A stretch of DNA of 64,000 nt from Cedecea selenatireducens (GTDB lineage Bacteria; Pseudomonadota; Gammaproteobacteria; Enterobacterales; Enterobacteriaceae): contig NZ_JBHIKW010000002.1 in NCBI RefSeq assembly GCF_042138895.1, positions 477,808 through 541,807 of the forward strand. Direction: 5' to 3'. Positions 34,891 to 42,601 of the stretch are shown piece by piece. Position 1 is the first letter of the stretch, and each line of letters opens with the position of its first letter. The position numbers and the translations under genes were made by a program. The notes below the pieces were generated by a model that made no database searches, was not told where the DNA came from, and saw only the letters and a program-made list of their open reading frames with translations.

Positions 34891-35769
34891 TTACAGTCCC
34901 TTCGCTTGCAGGCGAGCCAAATGGTCGACGTACAGTTTCACTGGGTCGGTGTTGTTGGCGACCACGCCGGCCAGCTGGTTAATGGCATCAACGTGATCCA
35001 TTGAATAATCCGAGCCAATCACCTTGCCCAGATGGCTGCTGTAGCGGCCGACCAGGCCGTCGTTCTGGAAACGTTCGTTGGTAAACAGGATGGAAAATGC
35101 CAGCATGGCGACGTGCAGCGGGTCCAGGTTGTTCATCCCCTGATGCAGCGGGTTGTAGTCGATAATCCCGCTCCATGAGTAGTAGTAAACGCCGTTATCC
35201 AGCTCTTTACCCTGGCCGCCCCACTCTGCCGGAAGCCCCTGCGGGTACTTCTTGTTAAAGGCCGCCACCCCTTCGCTGGTCAACGCATCCAGAGCGTCGA
35301 CGCCGGATTGAGGCAGGCGAGGCTCACCGGCCAGGGCAGAAAGCAGCTGGCCAAAGGCCGACAGCGCTGCATTGGCGATAGACTCCGGCAAGCGCCCCGG
35401 CTTCAGCGCCAGGCGAACCAGGTCTGCGACTTCAGAGCCGTGGTTAACGCCGTTCACGGAGGTCACCGAGGCGATAAGATCCGGATGGGTCGCCGCGACG
35501 TAACGACAGGCCAGCGGGCCCTGGCTGTGGCCGATCAGGTTAACTTTCGCCGCACCGGTTTCGGCCTGCACTTTACGAACAAACTCAAGCAGCTGTTCAC
35601 CGCGCATCTCATTGCTGTTCAGCGCGGAAAGCGTGGCGATGTAAACCTTAGCCCCGGCCTTCTCCAGCGCCTCTTTGATGCCGTAGAAATAGGGATAGAT
35701 CCCGCCGATTTTGTCGAAACCCAACAGGCCGTGAACCAGAACAATCGGGTACTTCAGGGATGTAGACAT
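34891..35769 (-). CDS. Triacylglycerol lipase of the Proteus type
   Basis: 292 residues, an alpha/beta hydrolase. The start MSTSLKYPIVLVHGLLGFD gives the oxyanion HG motif at once; the nucleophile is in LIGHSQGPLACRYVAA (Ser near residue 86), the catalytic Asp is probably in NDGLVGRYSS and the His in YSMDHVDAINQ. Sequence and length resemble Proteus mirabilis lipase (family I.1) closely (from memory). There is no signal peptide, as in that enzyme. The frame is open 21 codons upstream but AAAGAGG precedes the ATG at 35769. The gene stands alone between two terminators, in the direction of the phage genes, the layout of a moron. Confidence 0.9.
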   Translation of the reverse strand: MSTSLKYPIVLVHGLLGFDKIGGIYPYFYGIKEALEKAGAKVYIATLSALNSNEMRGEQLLEFVRKVQAETGAAKVNLIGHSQGPLACRYVAATHPDLIASVTSVNGVNHGSEVADLVRLALKPGRLPESIANAALSAFGQLLSALAGEPRLPQSGVDALDALTSEGVAAFNKKYPQGLPAEWGGQGKELDNGVYYYSWSGIIDYNPLHQGMNNLDPLHVAMLAFSILFTNERFQNDGLVGRYSSHLGKVIGSDYSMDHVDAINQLAGVVANNTDPVKLYVDHLARLQAKGL

Positions 35770-35794
35770 AGGAATGACCTCTTTGACGTAGGAA

Positions 35795-35820
35795 TAAAAA
35801 AGCCTCGAAAATTCGAGGCT
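35795..35820 (-). terminator. Terminator after the Rz gene
   Basis: Perfect nine-base stem AGCCTCGAA/TTCGAGGCT with a two-base centre and a T run on the minus strand. It touches the Rz stop codon and separates the lysis genes from the lipase. Confidence 0.88.
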
Positions 35821-36272
35821 TATCTCAGGCACTGATTGCGGATGTACTCCTGCAGCCCCGCTAGCTGCTTGTTGCTCGTTTCGATACGCTCCCGGAGACG
35901 GAAATAATCCCGTTCAGCGGCGTCAGTAAGTCCGGGGGAGGCTGCATCATCCAGCCCGGAGGTGGAGGTGGGGCGAGGCACTGTTTGGCAGGTGGCGCTG
36001 ACGCGCAGCCGCCGAGCACCAGCGGCCACATCACGCTGCAGATTTTCAATGGTGAGCCTGGCATGGGTTAACTCCTCGCTATAGTGAGCATCAAGCCCGG
36101 CGACAGCCCGCTGGCGTTGCACAAGGTTTTGCAGTTCAGTTTTCTGTTGAGCAAGCTGCTGCAAAGCTGACTCAGCCCTTTGCTTTTGAGCGTCATAGCG
36201 CTGATGAAACCACCAACAGCTCGCGATAAGCAGAGCAAAAACCACCAGCACAATCGGGGTGACCGGCTTCAT
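35820..36272 (-). CDS. Rz: Rz, inner-membrane spanin subunit
   Basis: 150 residues, against 153 in lambda Rz. A membrane segment at about 4-22 (VTPIVLVVFALLIASCWWFH), then a long coiled coil, and the lambda-like end ASPGLTDAAERDYFRLRERIE and IRNQCLR. Together with Rz1 it spans the periplasm and disrupts the outer membrane at the last step of lysis. The start with GGAGGCGGAAAA upstream is taken instead of the longest frame. It overlaps the endolysin gene by four bases and contains Rz1 in another frame. Confidence 0.93.
   Translation of the reverse strand: MKPVTPIVLVVFALLIASCWWFHQRYDAQKQRAESALQQLAQQKTELQNLVQRQRAVAGLDAHYSEELTHARLTIENLQRDVAAGARRLRVSATCQTVPRPTSTSGLDDAASPGLTDAAERDYFRLRERIETSNKQLAGLQEYIRNQCLR
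35861..36064 (-). CDS. Rz1: Rz1, outer-membrane lipoprotein spanin (embedded in Rz)
   Basis: 67 residues in a different frame wholly inside Rz. Lipobox VLGGC (Cys20) and a proline-rich middle (CLAPPPPPGWMMQPPPD) followed by TPLNGII, as in lambda Rz1. The ATG at 36064 has GAGGAG eight bases upstream. The mature lipoprotein sits in the outer membrane and binds the end of Rz. Confidence 0.92.
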   Translation of the reverse strand: MPGSPLKICSVMWPLVLGGCASAPPAKQCLAPPPPPGWMMQPPPDLLTPLNGIISVSGSVSKRATSS

Positions 36273-36760
36273 TTTTCCGCCTCCGGCCAGCGACAAAGCT
36301 GGTACTCGACTTCGCGACGGTTGATTAGCCCTTGCCACTGTTTGCCGCCCGCCCAAATCCATTTTTTCAACCCGGCGCAGGCCTGCCCGTAATCTCCGGC
36401 ATTTAACGCCCTTAGCACGGAGGAGCGCAGGAAGGCGGTGGTCCCAACGTTATAGGTAAAGCTGATTAATGCCGCGCGTTGGTACTCACTAACCGGAACG
36501 GTTACCGCTTTTGATACCGCCTGTGCTGCGGGGCGGAGATCTTTATCAAGTAAGGTCTGGCACTCTGATGGGCTGTACGTTTTATCGGGAATAATGTCAT
36601 TGCCGGTATGGCCGTAACAGACCGTGAGCACCCCGGCGACATCGTAATACGGCCTGTAGCTCACGCCTTCAAGCTCGGGCAGTAGCGTGCCGGCGATGGT
36701 CAGAGCGCCCGCCCCTGACAATCCGAATAATGCTTTTCTGAGTCCGGGAGAAAGAGCCAT
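36269..36760 (-). CDS. SAR endolysin, GH24 lysozyme
   Basis: 163 residues. The N-terminal hydrophobic stretch rich in Ala and Gly (LFGLSGAGALTIAGTLLPEL) is a signal-anchor-release sequence, followed at once by the catalytic triad E-x8-D-x5-T of phage lysozymes (Glu in ELEGVSYRPYYDVAGVLT) and CYGHTGNDI. Export by the Sec system and slow release from the membrane give peptidoglycan cleavage once the holin collapses the potential. The ATG overlaps the holin stop as TAATG. Confidence 0.93.
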   Translation of the reverse strand: MALSPGLRKALFGLSGAGALTIAGTLLPELEGVSYRPYYDVAGVLTVCYGHTGNDIIPDKTYSPSECQTLLDKDLRPAAQAVSKAVTVPVSEYQRAALISFTYNVGTTAFLRSSVLRALNAGDYGQACAGLKKWIWAGGKQWQGLINRREVEYQLCRWPEAEK

Positions 36761-37059
36761 TAGCTGCCTGCCTTTTTCAGTACCTTGCTGACTGCCCTGA
36801 CAATCTCAATCTGCTCGGCTCGGTTTCGGTTCTGCAAGTCATCCACCAACGTCTGGAGGATGCGGGTGCGCTTTTGGTCTTCAAGGCGCTGTCGGCGAGC
36901 ATCCAGCCTGCCTCCCAGCCACGAAGCCAGTGAAATCAGTACGCTAAGCAGTCCGAATATCATGTAGACCATATCCTGTGTCGTGATACCCAGACCGGCG
37001 GCAAGCGCCGCCAGCCACGCAAAAGACTGCGTGACCAGATTTGCGGGTTGGTCATTCAT
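36760..37059 (-). CDS. Putative phage holin
   Basis: 99 residues with two hydrophobic segments (about 12-25 and 30-48) and a basic, charged C-terminal tail (RRQRLEDQKRTR). Size, position just before the SAR endolysin and overlapping ATG/stop fit a class II (pinholin-like) holin. The precise holin family is not certain. Confidence 0.8.
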   Translation of the reverse strand: MNDQPANLVTQSFAWLAALAAGLGITTQDMVYMIFGLLSVLISLASWLGGRLDARRQRLEDQKRTRILQTLVDDLQNRNRAEQIEIVRAVSKVLKKAGS

Positions 37060-37116
37060 GGGGGAACCTTCGGTTGAAGTGTCGAACTGCCGTTGGGGTA
37101 AAGAAGGACTGCGGTA

Positions 37117-37452
37117 TTAAATCAGCGGGATAGATTTCCCACGTCGGGTTTGCCTGCCGGAAGCCTGCGGTAAGCCGGACTCCGTCATCGGCGCGGCCTG
37201 ATAAACACTTCTCTGCCTGGCGTCCAGCTTCTGACGCAGCCGGGAATGGTATTCAGCCTGCTGGATGATTTGCAGACCATAAATGTTAATGACCTCCAGC
37301 GCCTTATCAGGCCGGGGCGTAGGTTTGCGGGTTAACGAGAGAATGGGCCTTACGTCAGGTTTTGCCCTCACCCCAACGAAAAGCGGGTTAGCGGCTTTCC
37401 AGGCGGCCTGCTTAGCTTCGCGGCGCTGGCGGCGGCGTGTCTGTGCGTCCAT
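37117..37452 (-). CDS. Phage protein of unknown function upstream of holin
   Basis: 111 residues, very basic at the N-terminus (MDAQTRRRQRREAKQAAWKA) and ending RRGKSIPLI. Similar small proteins occur before the lysis genes of many enterobacterial prophages; their function is unknown. AGGAGG lies six bases before the chosen ATG. It is the first gene after the terminator and operator-like repeats at 37599-37712, so its promoter likely drives the whole lysis unit. Confidence 0.6.
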   Translation of the reverse strand: MDAQTRRRQRREAKQAAWKAANPLFVGVRAKPDVRPILSLTRKPTPRPDKALEVINIYGLQIIQQAEYHSRLRQKLDARQRSVYQAAPMTESGLPQASGRQTRRGKSIPLI

Positions 37453-37738
37453 ACAACCTCCTGTCAATCAACTTTGGTGATATCTCTGCGATATCCCAAA
37501 GCTTCTTGCTTTGGTGTATGTGCCCTTTTTCAGGGCCTGATGTTAAGGAGCGTTCACTTGCCTTGTGAGTCGGTGCGTCCTGCCGATGAATTGATATTGA
37601 ACCAATGGTACAAATCAGTCAAGAACCAAAAGTACGAATTATAGATAAAAAAATGCAAAAGTAAGCTAACCATCTAAAATACAAAGTAAAAAAAACCCGC
37701 TTGCGCGGGATTCGAAACATCAGCAGGAGAGAAAGGAT
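37453..37738 (-). promoter_or_regulatory. Promoter region of the lysis unit with tandem operator-like repeats
   Basis: No gene is seen here. On the minus strand a TATAAT box (complement of 37639-37644) is followed by two 17-base direct repeats (37623-37639 and 37599-37615, period 24 bases, 13 of 17 identical) of the form ATTyGTACnnTTGGTTC. A TTGACT stands between them (37617-37622). The AGTAC word also occurs at the repressor promoter, which suggests binding by the same repressor. Confidence 0.5.
37686..37712 (-). terminator. Terminator after the repressor gene
   Basis: Stem CCCGC/GCGGG with loop TTGC and a run of T on the minus strand, 27-50 bp past the repressor stop. It separates the repressor transcript from the lysis unit. 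Confidence 0.82.
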
Positions 37739-38485
37739 TCATGCGTGACGGCGAATCGAATGGCTATACATCACCCGGCCAATGATTTTGAGATTCTGTT
37801 CGTTCTCTTCGCTGATGCGCCAGTCGGCATATTTGGGGTTGTCCGAACGCACCAGCAGGCAGTCGTGGGTCATTTGCAGGCGCTTCACCAGCAGTTGCCC
37901 TTTATAGAGGAACACGTAAATCCCGTCCCCGTCGAAATAATCTTTGCCGATGTCCACAAAGATATAGTCGCCCAGTTCGATGGTGCCGGACATGCTGTCG
38001 CCGGTGACGGTAATCACCTTGATCGTCGAGGCCGGGCGGTGACCAAACAGTTCCAGCGCCTCCTGGCTGTCGTAAACGATATGGTTGATTGTCTCAGTCA
38101 CTTCGCTGGAAATCAGCCGCCCCGGCCCGGCGCTGGCTTCTATATCCAGCACATCGATGCGGAACCCCTGCTCTTCGCGCGGCTGGAAATCGTAGATTGC
38201 CGTCTCTTCTGAATGGGCGGCATTTTCACGCCCTTCGGCAACATAGCCACTTTCGCTGCCGTGCTGGAGCCACAGAACATCGGCCTGGAGAAAGGTCGCC
38301 AGTTCGTACATCTTGTCCTGCCTGGGCATAGCTTCAGCGTTAAGCCACTTGCTGACGGCCTTGGAGGAAACGCCCAGCGCGCGCGCTATTGCCATACCGC
38401 GCCCAAACTCATCGAGGTTTGCTTCGCTGCAGGCCTGCGCCAGCCTGCGGGAGAATGCTTCGCGCAGTTGCTCTCTCTGTACCAT
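37739..38485 (-). CDS. Phage repressor with S24 (LexA/CI-like) autoprotease domain
   Basis: 248 residues. N-terminal Cro/CI helix-turn-helix (FGRGMAIARALGVSSKAVSKWLN, about 27-50) and a C-terminal S24 peptidase domain with the nucleophile in VTGDSMSGTIELGDYIFVD and the lysine in GQLLVKRLQ. A cleavage-type Ala-Gly is seen in EASAGPG. Such repressors cut themselves when RecA filaments form, so the genes they hold down are SOS-induced. It appears complete. Palindromic and AGTAC-type sites lie upstream and near the lysis unit. No divergent cro-like gene remains on its right. Confidence 0.88.
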   Translation of the reverse strand: MVQREQLREAFSRRLAQACSEANLDEFGRGMAIARALGVSSKAVSKWLNAEAMPRQDKMYELATFLQADVLWLQHGSESGYVAEGRENAAHSEETAIYDFQPREEQGFRIDVLDIEASAGPGRLISSEVTETINHIVYDSQEALELFGHRPASTIKVITVTGDSMSGTIELGDYIFVDIGKDYFDGDGIYVFLYKGQLLVKRLQMTHDCLLVRSDNPKYADWRISEENEQNLKIIGRVMYSHSIRRHA

Positions 38486-38534
38486 AAGTACGATCCTGTC
38501 GTGTTTATCGTGACCAATAGTTCAATGATAACAC

Positions 38535-38547
38535 GTACTGAAAGTAC
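38535..38547. promoter_or_regulatory. Operator-like palindrome upstream of the repressor
   Basis: Perfect inverted repeat GTACT-GAA-AGTAC, about 50 bp before the repressor ATG and placed between the possible -35 and -10 elements. Another AGTAC lies at 38487-38491. Likely autoregulation site of the S24 repressor. Confidence 0.55.
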
Positions 38548-38747
38548 ACAAAGCACAAAACTTAAAGGCTCAGTGTCATTGGGGATGATTTGCTTTTGTG
38601 GTAAAGTGCGCGCCATCGAAACTTCCTTGCTTAAGCAGCTTCGTTTAACCAAATTTAATACTGGTTAAATATACATGCTTTTGCAATTTTTCGAGCGCGA
38701 AATGTGAATATATCTTTTAGATCGGCGGGTTCAGGTAACAGGTTGAA

Positions 38748-39008
38748 ATGGCGTTATTAATTACGAAGAAGTGCATCAACTGCGATATGTGCGAGCCGGA
38801 GTGCCCGAACCAGGCTATCTCGATGGGAGATTCTATCTACCAGATCGATACCGACCGCTGCACGGAATGCGTTGGCCACTACGAAACCCCGACCTGCCAG
38901 AAAGTTTGCCCCATTCCAGGGACGATTATCAGCGACCCGGCGCACAAAGAAAATGAAGAGCAGCTGTGGGATAAGTTCGTGCTGCTCCACCATGCGGATA
39001 AACTCTAG
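38748..39008 (+). CDS. yfhL: YfhL, 4Fe-4S ferredoxin-like protein
   Basis: 86 residues as in E. coli YfhL. Two cysteine clusters CINCDMCEPECP and CTECVGHYETPTCQKVCP can hold two 4Fe-4S clusters. It is a small cytoplasmic electron carrier of unproven role. AGGTTGA precedes the ATG. Its stop overlaps the stop of the convergent acpS by a few bases, so the shoB toxin gene found here in E. coli is absent. Confidence 0.95.
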   Translation: MALLITKKCINCDMCEPECPNQAISMGDSIYQIDTDRCTECVGHYETPTCQKVCPIPGTIISDPAHKENEEQLWDKFVLLHHADKL

Positions 39009-39385
39009 CTTTCGATTATCACCGTCGCACAGGCGTAATGACGTTCGTCCGCCAGCGTAACGTGCACCGAGCGCACGCCCATTTTTTCCGCCAGCCGCTG
39101 CGCCTCTTCCCAAAACCGCAGCTGAGGCTTGCCAAGCGGGTCGTTAAACACTTCGAACTGATTAAACGCCAGCCCGTTGCGAATGCCGGTGCCAAACGCT
39201 TTAGCCGCCGCCTCTTTTACCGCAAAACGCTTAGCCAGAAAACGCACCGGCTGCTGATGAGCCTGATACTGAGCCCATTCGTTCTGGCTCAGCACGCGTT
39301 TCGCCAGCCTGTCGCCCGAGCGGGAGATTACGCTCTCAATGCGCGCAATCTCCACGATATCCGTGCCGAGGCCCAGAATCGCCAT
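39005..39385 (-). CDS. acpS: Holo-acyl-carrier-protein synthase
   Basis: 126 residues as in E. coli. Opens with ILGLGTDIVEIARIE (magnesium-binding Asp) and holds FAVKEAAAKAFGTGIR with the conserved Glu and Lys. It moves 4'-phosphopantetheine from CoA to acyl carrier protein. Its ATG overlaps the pdxJ stop as TAATG, so the two are coupled, as in E. coli. Confidence 0.97.
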   Translation of the reverse strand: MAILGLGTDIVEIARIESVISRSGDRLAKRVLSQNEWAQYQAHQQPVRFLAKRFAVKEAAAKAFGTGIRNGLAFNQFEVFNDPLGKPQLRFWEEAQRLAEKMGVRSVHVTLADERHYACATVIIES

Positions 39386-40116
39386 TAGCGACGCGCTTCC
39401 TGCATCAGGCGTTTCATTTCAGCCACGGCTTCTTTCAGACCGCTCATCACCGCACGCCCGATAATCGCGTGGCCAATGTTCAGCTCATGCATTTCAGGAA
39501 TACGAGCAATGGCCTGGACGTTGTGGTAGGTCAGGCCATGGCCAGCATTGACCTTCAATCCTTTAGCAGCAGCATAGCTCGCGGCTTCGGCGATACGCGC
39601 CAGCTCTTTGGCCTGAGTGGCTTCATCCTCTGCATCCGCATAGCAGCCGGTATGAATTTCAATGTAAGGCGCGCCTACGGCAACCGCGGCGTCAATCTGC
39701 GCATGGTCGGCATCAATAAACAGGGACACCAGAATGCCCGCATCGGCCAGACGCTGGCAGGCATCGCGCATTTTGTCTAACTGACCGGCGACGTCAAGGC
39801 CGCCTTCGGTGGTCACTTCCTGACGCTTTTCCGGCACCAGGCAGCAGAAATGAGGTTTAGTCTGGCAGGCAATACCGATCATCTCTTCGGTGACCGCCAT
39901 TTCAAGGTTCATGCGAGTATCGAGGGTTTCACGCAGGACGCGAACGTCACGGTCGGTGATATGGCGGCGATCTTCGCGCAGGTGCACGGTAATGCCGTCG
40001 GCTCCCGCCTGCTCCGCGATAAACGCGGCCTGAACCGGATCCGGGTACGCCGTACCGCGCGCATTGCGCAGGGTAGCGATGTGATCGATGTTGACGCCTA
40101 ACAGTAATTCAGCCAT
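39385..40116 (-). CDS. pdxJ: Pyridoxine 5'-phosphate synthase
   Basis: 243 residues, E. coli length. TIM-barrel features: LLGVNIDHIATLRNARG at the start, AGADGITVHLREDRRHI, and NAGHGLTYHNV. It condenses deoxyxylulose 5-phosphate with aminoacetone phosphate to pyridoxine 5'-phosphate. It lies between recO (75 bp away) and acpS in one leftward operon that starts at rnc or lepB. Confidence 0.98.
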   Translation of the reverse strand: MAELLLGVNIDHIATLRNARGTAYPDPVQAAFIAEQAGADGITVHLREDRRHITDRDVRVLRETLDTRMNLEMAVTEEMIGIACQTKPHFCCLVPEKRQEVTTEGGLDVAGQLDKMRDACQRLADAGILVSLFIDADHAQIDAAVAVGAPYIEIHTGCYADAEDEATQAKELARIAEAASYAAAKGLKVNAGHGLTYHNVQAIARIPEMHELNIGHAIIGRAVMSGLKEAVAEMKRLMQEARR

Positions 40117-40190
40117 GACAATCCTCAGAGTTCGCAGACAGATGCCGGGCAGTGTACACCTGCCGGGGAAAGCCTGGCTACGTTCTGTGA

Positions 40191-40928
40191 TTACTGTGAG
40201 CTATCCGAAGGTTTAGGTGGCGTTTTTTTAGGCACAAACTGGCGGAACAGCTCGCGGCTTTTGAGGGGCTTGCCCTGCAGATAAGGCTTGAGGGCCATGC
40301 GGGTGAAGCGTTTGGCGGCACGCAGCGTGTCGGCGTCCGGAAATTCGCGTTCGGCAAGTGCTCTGAGCTGGCGGCCGGTAAAGCTGCTGTTACCAATCAC
40401 CACGCTGGCAATGAAGCCTTTTTCTTCGCGATAAGTGTAGGTCATGGTGTCGTCCACGCTCTCCCCGCTGCCGGCACAGTGCAGGAAGTCCACGCCGTAA
40501 CCCAGATGCCCCAGCAGCGCCAGCTCAAAACGGCGCAGCGCAGGCTCCGGCGTGCCGATGGCTCCGGCTAAAGCCTGAATACAGTGGAGATAATCAAAGA
40601 ACAGCTCGGAAAAGCGGGTTTCTTGCTCAAGAACGCGAGCCACCAGCTCATTCACGTACAAGCCACTGTAGAGCGTGATACCGCTAAGGGGGAGTGCCAG
40701 AGAGACCGCTTCGGCGCTGCGCAGCGTTTTAACTTCGCCACGGCCGCCCCAGCGAACCAGCAGAGGGGTAAAAGGCTGTAAAGCACCTTTCAGATTAGAA
40801 CGTTTGGAGCGCGCGCCTTTAGCTATCAGGCGGACGCGTCCGGACTCTTCGGAGAACAGGTCGAGCAGAAGGCTGGTTTCGCTCCAGGGGCGACTATGCA
40901 GGACAAAAGCCCGTTGCCAGCCTTCCAT
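40191..40928 (-). CDS. recO: DNA repair protein RecO
   Basis: 245 residues. N-terminal OB fold (MEGWQRAFVLHSRPWSETS) and a helical C-terminal part; the tail is rich in Lys and Pro (KKTPPKPSDSSQ). RecO works with RecR and RecF to load RecA onto SSB-coated DNA at gaps. The ATG comes six bases after the era stop, so it is cotranscribed with rnc and era as in E. coli. Confidence 0.96.
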   Translation of the reverse strand: MEGWQRAFVLHSRPWSETSLLLDLFSEESGRVRLIAKGARSKRSNLKGALQPFTPLLVRWGGRGEVKTLRSAEAVSLALPLSGITLYSGLYVNELVARVLEQETRFSELFFDYLHCIQALAGAIGTPEPALRRFELALLGHLGYGVDFLHCAGSGESVDDTMTYTYREEKGFIASVVIGNSSFTGRQLRALAEREFPDADTLRAAKRFTRMALKPYLQGKPLKSRELFRQFVPKKTPPKPSDSSQ

Positions 40929-40932
40929 TAGG

Positions 40933-41841
40933 TTAGCTCAGGTCGTCGGTATAACCGAGGCTGCGCAGCGCACGCTCGTCGTCGGCCCAGCCGGATTTCA
41001 CCTTAACCCACAGTTCGAGGTGCACTTTGGCTTCGAACATCTCTTCCATGTCTTTACGGGCTTCGATGCCGATGGTTTTGATTTTGGCACCTTTGTTGCC
41101 AATCACCATCTTCTTCTGCCCTTCACGCTCAACGAGGATCAGCCCGTTGATGTCGTAGCCGCCGCGCTCGTTAGTCACAAACTGCTCAATTTCCACGGTC
41201 ACGGAGTACGGCAGTTCAGCGCCCAGGAAACGCATCAGTTTTTCACGGATGATTTCAGATGCCATAAAGCGCTGGGAACGGTCGGTAATGTACTCTTCCG
41301 GGAAGTGATGAAGAGCTTCCGGCAGGTGCTTACGAACGATCCCGGCGATGGTATCGACGTTCATTCCGGTTTCCGCAGAAATCGGCACGATATCCAGGAA
41401 GTTCATCTGGCTGCCGAGGAACTGCAGGTGCGGCAACAGAATGCTTTTATCCTGTACGTTGTCGACCTTGTTAACGGCCAGAATCACCGGCGCACGGCTG
41501 TCGCGCAGTTTGTTCAGCACCATTTCGTCATCCGGCGTCCAGCGGGTGCCTTCGACAACGAAAATGACCAGCTCAACGTCACCGATAGAGCTGCTCGCGG
41601 CACGGTTCATCAAACGGTTGATGGCGCGTTTTTCTTCCATGTGCAGCCCTGGGGTATCGACGTAAATCGCCTGATACGGCCCTTCGGTATGGATGCCCAT
41701 GATACGGTGACGCGTGGTCTGCGCCTTACGCGAGGTAATAGAGACTTTCTGCCCAAGCAGCTGGTTTAGCAGCGTGGATTTGCCGACGTTCGGACGGCCA
41801 ACGATGGCCGCAAAGCCGCAATATGTTTTTTCTTCGCTCAT
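40933..41841 (-). CDS. era: GTPase Era
   Basis: 302 residues. GTPase motifs G1 GRPNVGKST, G3 DTPGLH, G4 NKVD, and a C-terminal KH domain with MVIGNKGAKIKTIGIEARKD. It binds the 3' end of 16S rRNA and assists 30S assembly. The ATG overlaps the rnc stop by four bases (ATGA), the usual coupling. Confidence 0.98.
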   Translation of the reverse strand: MSEEKTYCGFAAIVGRPNVGKSTLLNQLLGQKVSITSRKAQTTRHRIMGIHTEGPYQAIYVDTPGLHMEEKRAINRLMNRAASSSIGDVELVIFVVEGTRWTPDDEMVLNKLRDSRAPVILAVNKVDNVQDKSILLPHLQFLGSQMNFLDIVPISAETGMNVDTIAGIVRKHLPEALHHFPEEYITDRSQRFMASEIIREKLMRFLGAELPYSVTVEIEQFVTNERGGYDINGLILVEREGQKKMVIGNKGAKIKTIGIEARKDMEEMFEAKVHLELWVKVKSGWADDERALRSLGYTDDLS

Positions 41842-42518
41842 TCCAGCTCCAGCTTTTTCAGCGCCTGCTCAGCTGCAGCCTGTTCCGCTTTACGGCGGCT
41901 TGAACCTGTCCCTACGACCGGCTCAGGCAGGCCACTCACCTGACAGTGAATGGTAAATTCCTGATCGTGCGCTTCGCCACGCACCTGCACCACCAGATAG
42001 GACGGCAGCGGCAGATGGCGGCCCTGCAGATACTCCTGCAAGCGCGTTTTCGGATCTTTTTGCTTGTCGCCTGGACTGATTTCGTCGAGACGGGTCTGAT
42101 ACCACGAGAGAATCAGACGCTCAACGTTCTGAATATCACTGTCGAGGAAGACGCCACCAATCAGCGCCTCCACGGTATCGGCAAGAATCGACTCCCGACG
42201 GAAGCCGCCACTTTTCAGCTCACCTGGCCCAAGGCGCAGGCACTCGCCCAGTTCGAACTCACGGGCGATTTCCGCCAGCGTATTGCCACGCACCAGCGTC
42301 GCGCGCATGCGGCTCATATCACCCTCGTCTACGCGAGGAAAACGGTGATACAGCGCATTCGCGATAACATAACTGAGAATGGAGTCACCCAGAAACTCAA
42401 GACGCTCGTTGTGTTTGCTGCTGGCACTGCGGTGCGTTAATGCCTGTTGCAACAGATCCTGATGTTGAAAAGTGTAGCCCAGCTTCCGCTGCAGCCTATT
42501 TATTACGATGGGATTCAT
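41838..42518 (-). CDS. rnc: Ribonuclease III
   Basis: 226 residues, E. coli length. The catalytic signature HNERLEFLGDSILSYVI is near residue 36 and a double-stranded RNA-binding domain lies at about 155-225. It cuts rRNA precursors and structured mRNAs, including its own leader; a matching stem-loop lies at 42554-42601. era and recO follow. Confidence 0.98.
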   Translation of the reverse strand: MNPIVINRLQRKLGYTFQHQDLLQQALTHRSASSKHNERLEFLGDSILSYVIANALYHRFPRVDEGDMSRMRATLVRGNTLAEIAREFELGECLRLGPGELKSGGFRRESILADTVEALIGGVFLDSDIQNVERLILSWYQTRLDEISPGDKQKDPKTRLQEYLQGRHLPLPSYLVVQVRGEAHDQEFTIHCQVSGLPEPVVGTGSSRRKAEQAAAEQALKKLELE

Positions 42519-42553
42519 GCGATACCAAAATTAATGAATGCGTCAACTATTCA

Positions 42554-42601
42554 GCACACGGAACAGACCTGAAAAAAGGAAACCAACGCTGTTTCGTGTG
42601 C
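42554..42601 (-). promoter_or_regulatory. Stem-loop in the rnc leader, likely RNase III target
   Basis: Two 13-base arms, GCACACGAAACAG and CTGTTCCGTGTGC on the minus strand, pair at all but one position around a loop of 22 bases, about 36-83 bp before the rnc start. E. coli rnc is autoregulated by cutting such a leader stem. A second small stem GGCTCCC/GGGAGCC lies next to it (42605-42622). Confidence 0.65.

Larger units (their letters stand above)
31834..38560. mobile_element. Decayed prophage between yfhH and yfhL (approximate limits)
   Basis: About 6.7 kb absent from this position in E. coli. All recognised phage genes point left: repressor, unknown gene, holin, endolysin, Rz/Rz1, lipase, neck-type protein, broken remnant, broken tail fibre gene, Tfa. 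An acetyltransferase points right. There is no integrase, terminase, capsid, tape measure or replication gene, so it cannot be a complete phage. The ends are placed by the limits of core genes; no attachment-site repeat was found by eye. Confidence 0.8.

Noticed and set aside
31834..38747. Attachment-site repeats of the prophage
   Set aside because: Only an eight-base CTTCGTTT is shared by both flanks, which is too short to mean anything.
40675..41769. 364-codon frame opposite recO and era
   Set aside because: It runs across two real genes on the other strand and has no protein family features.
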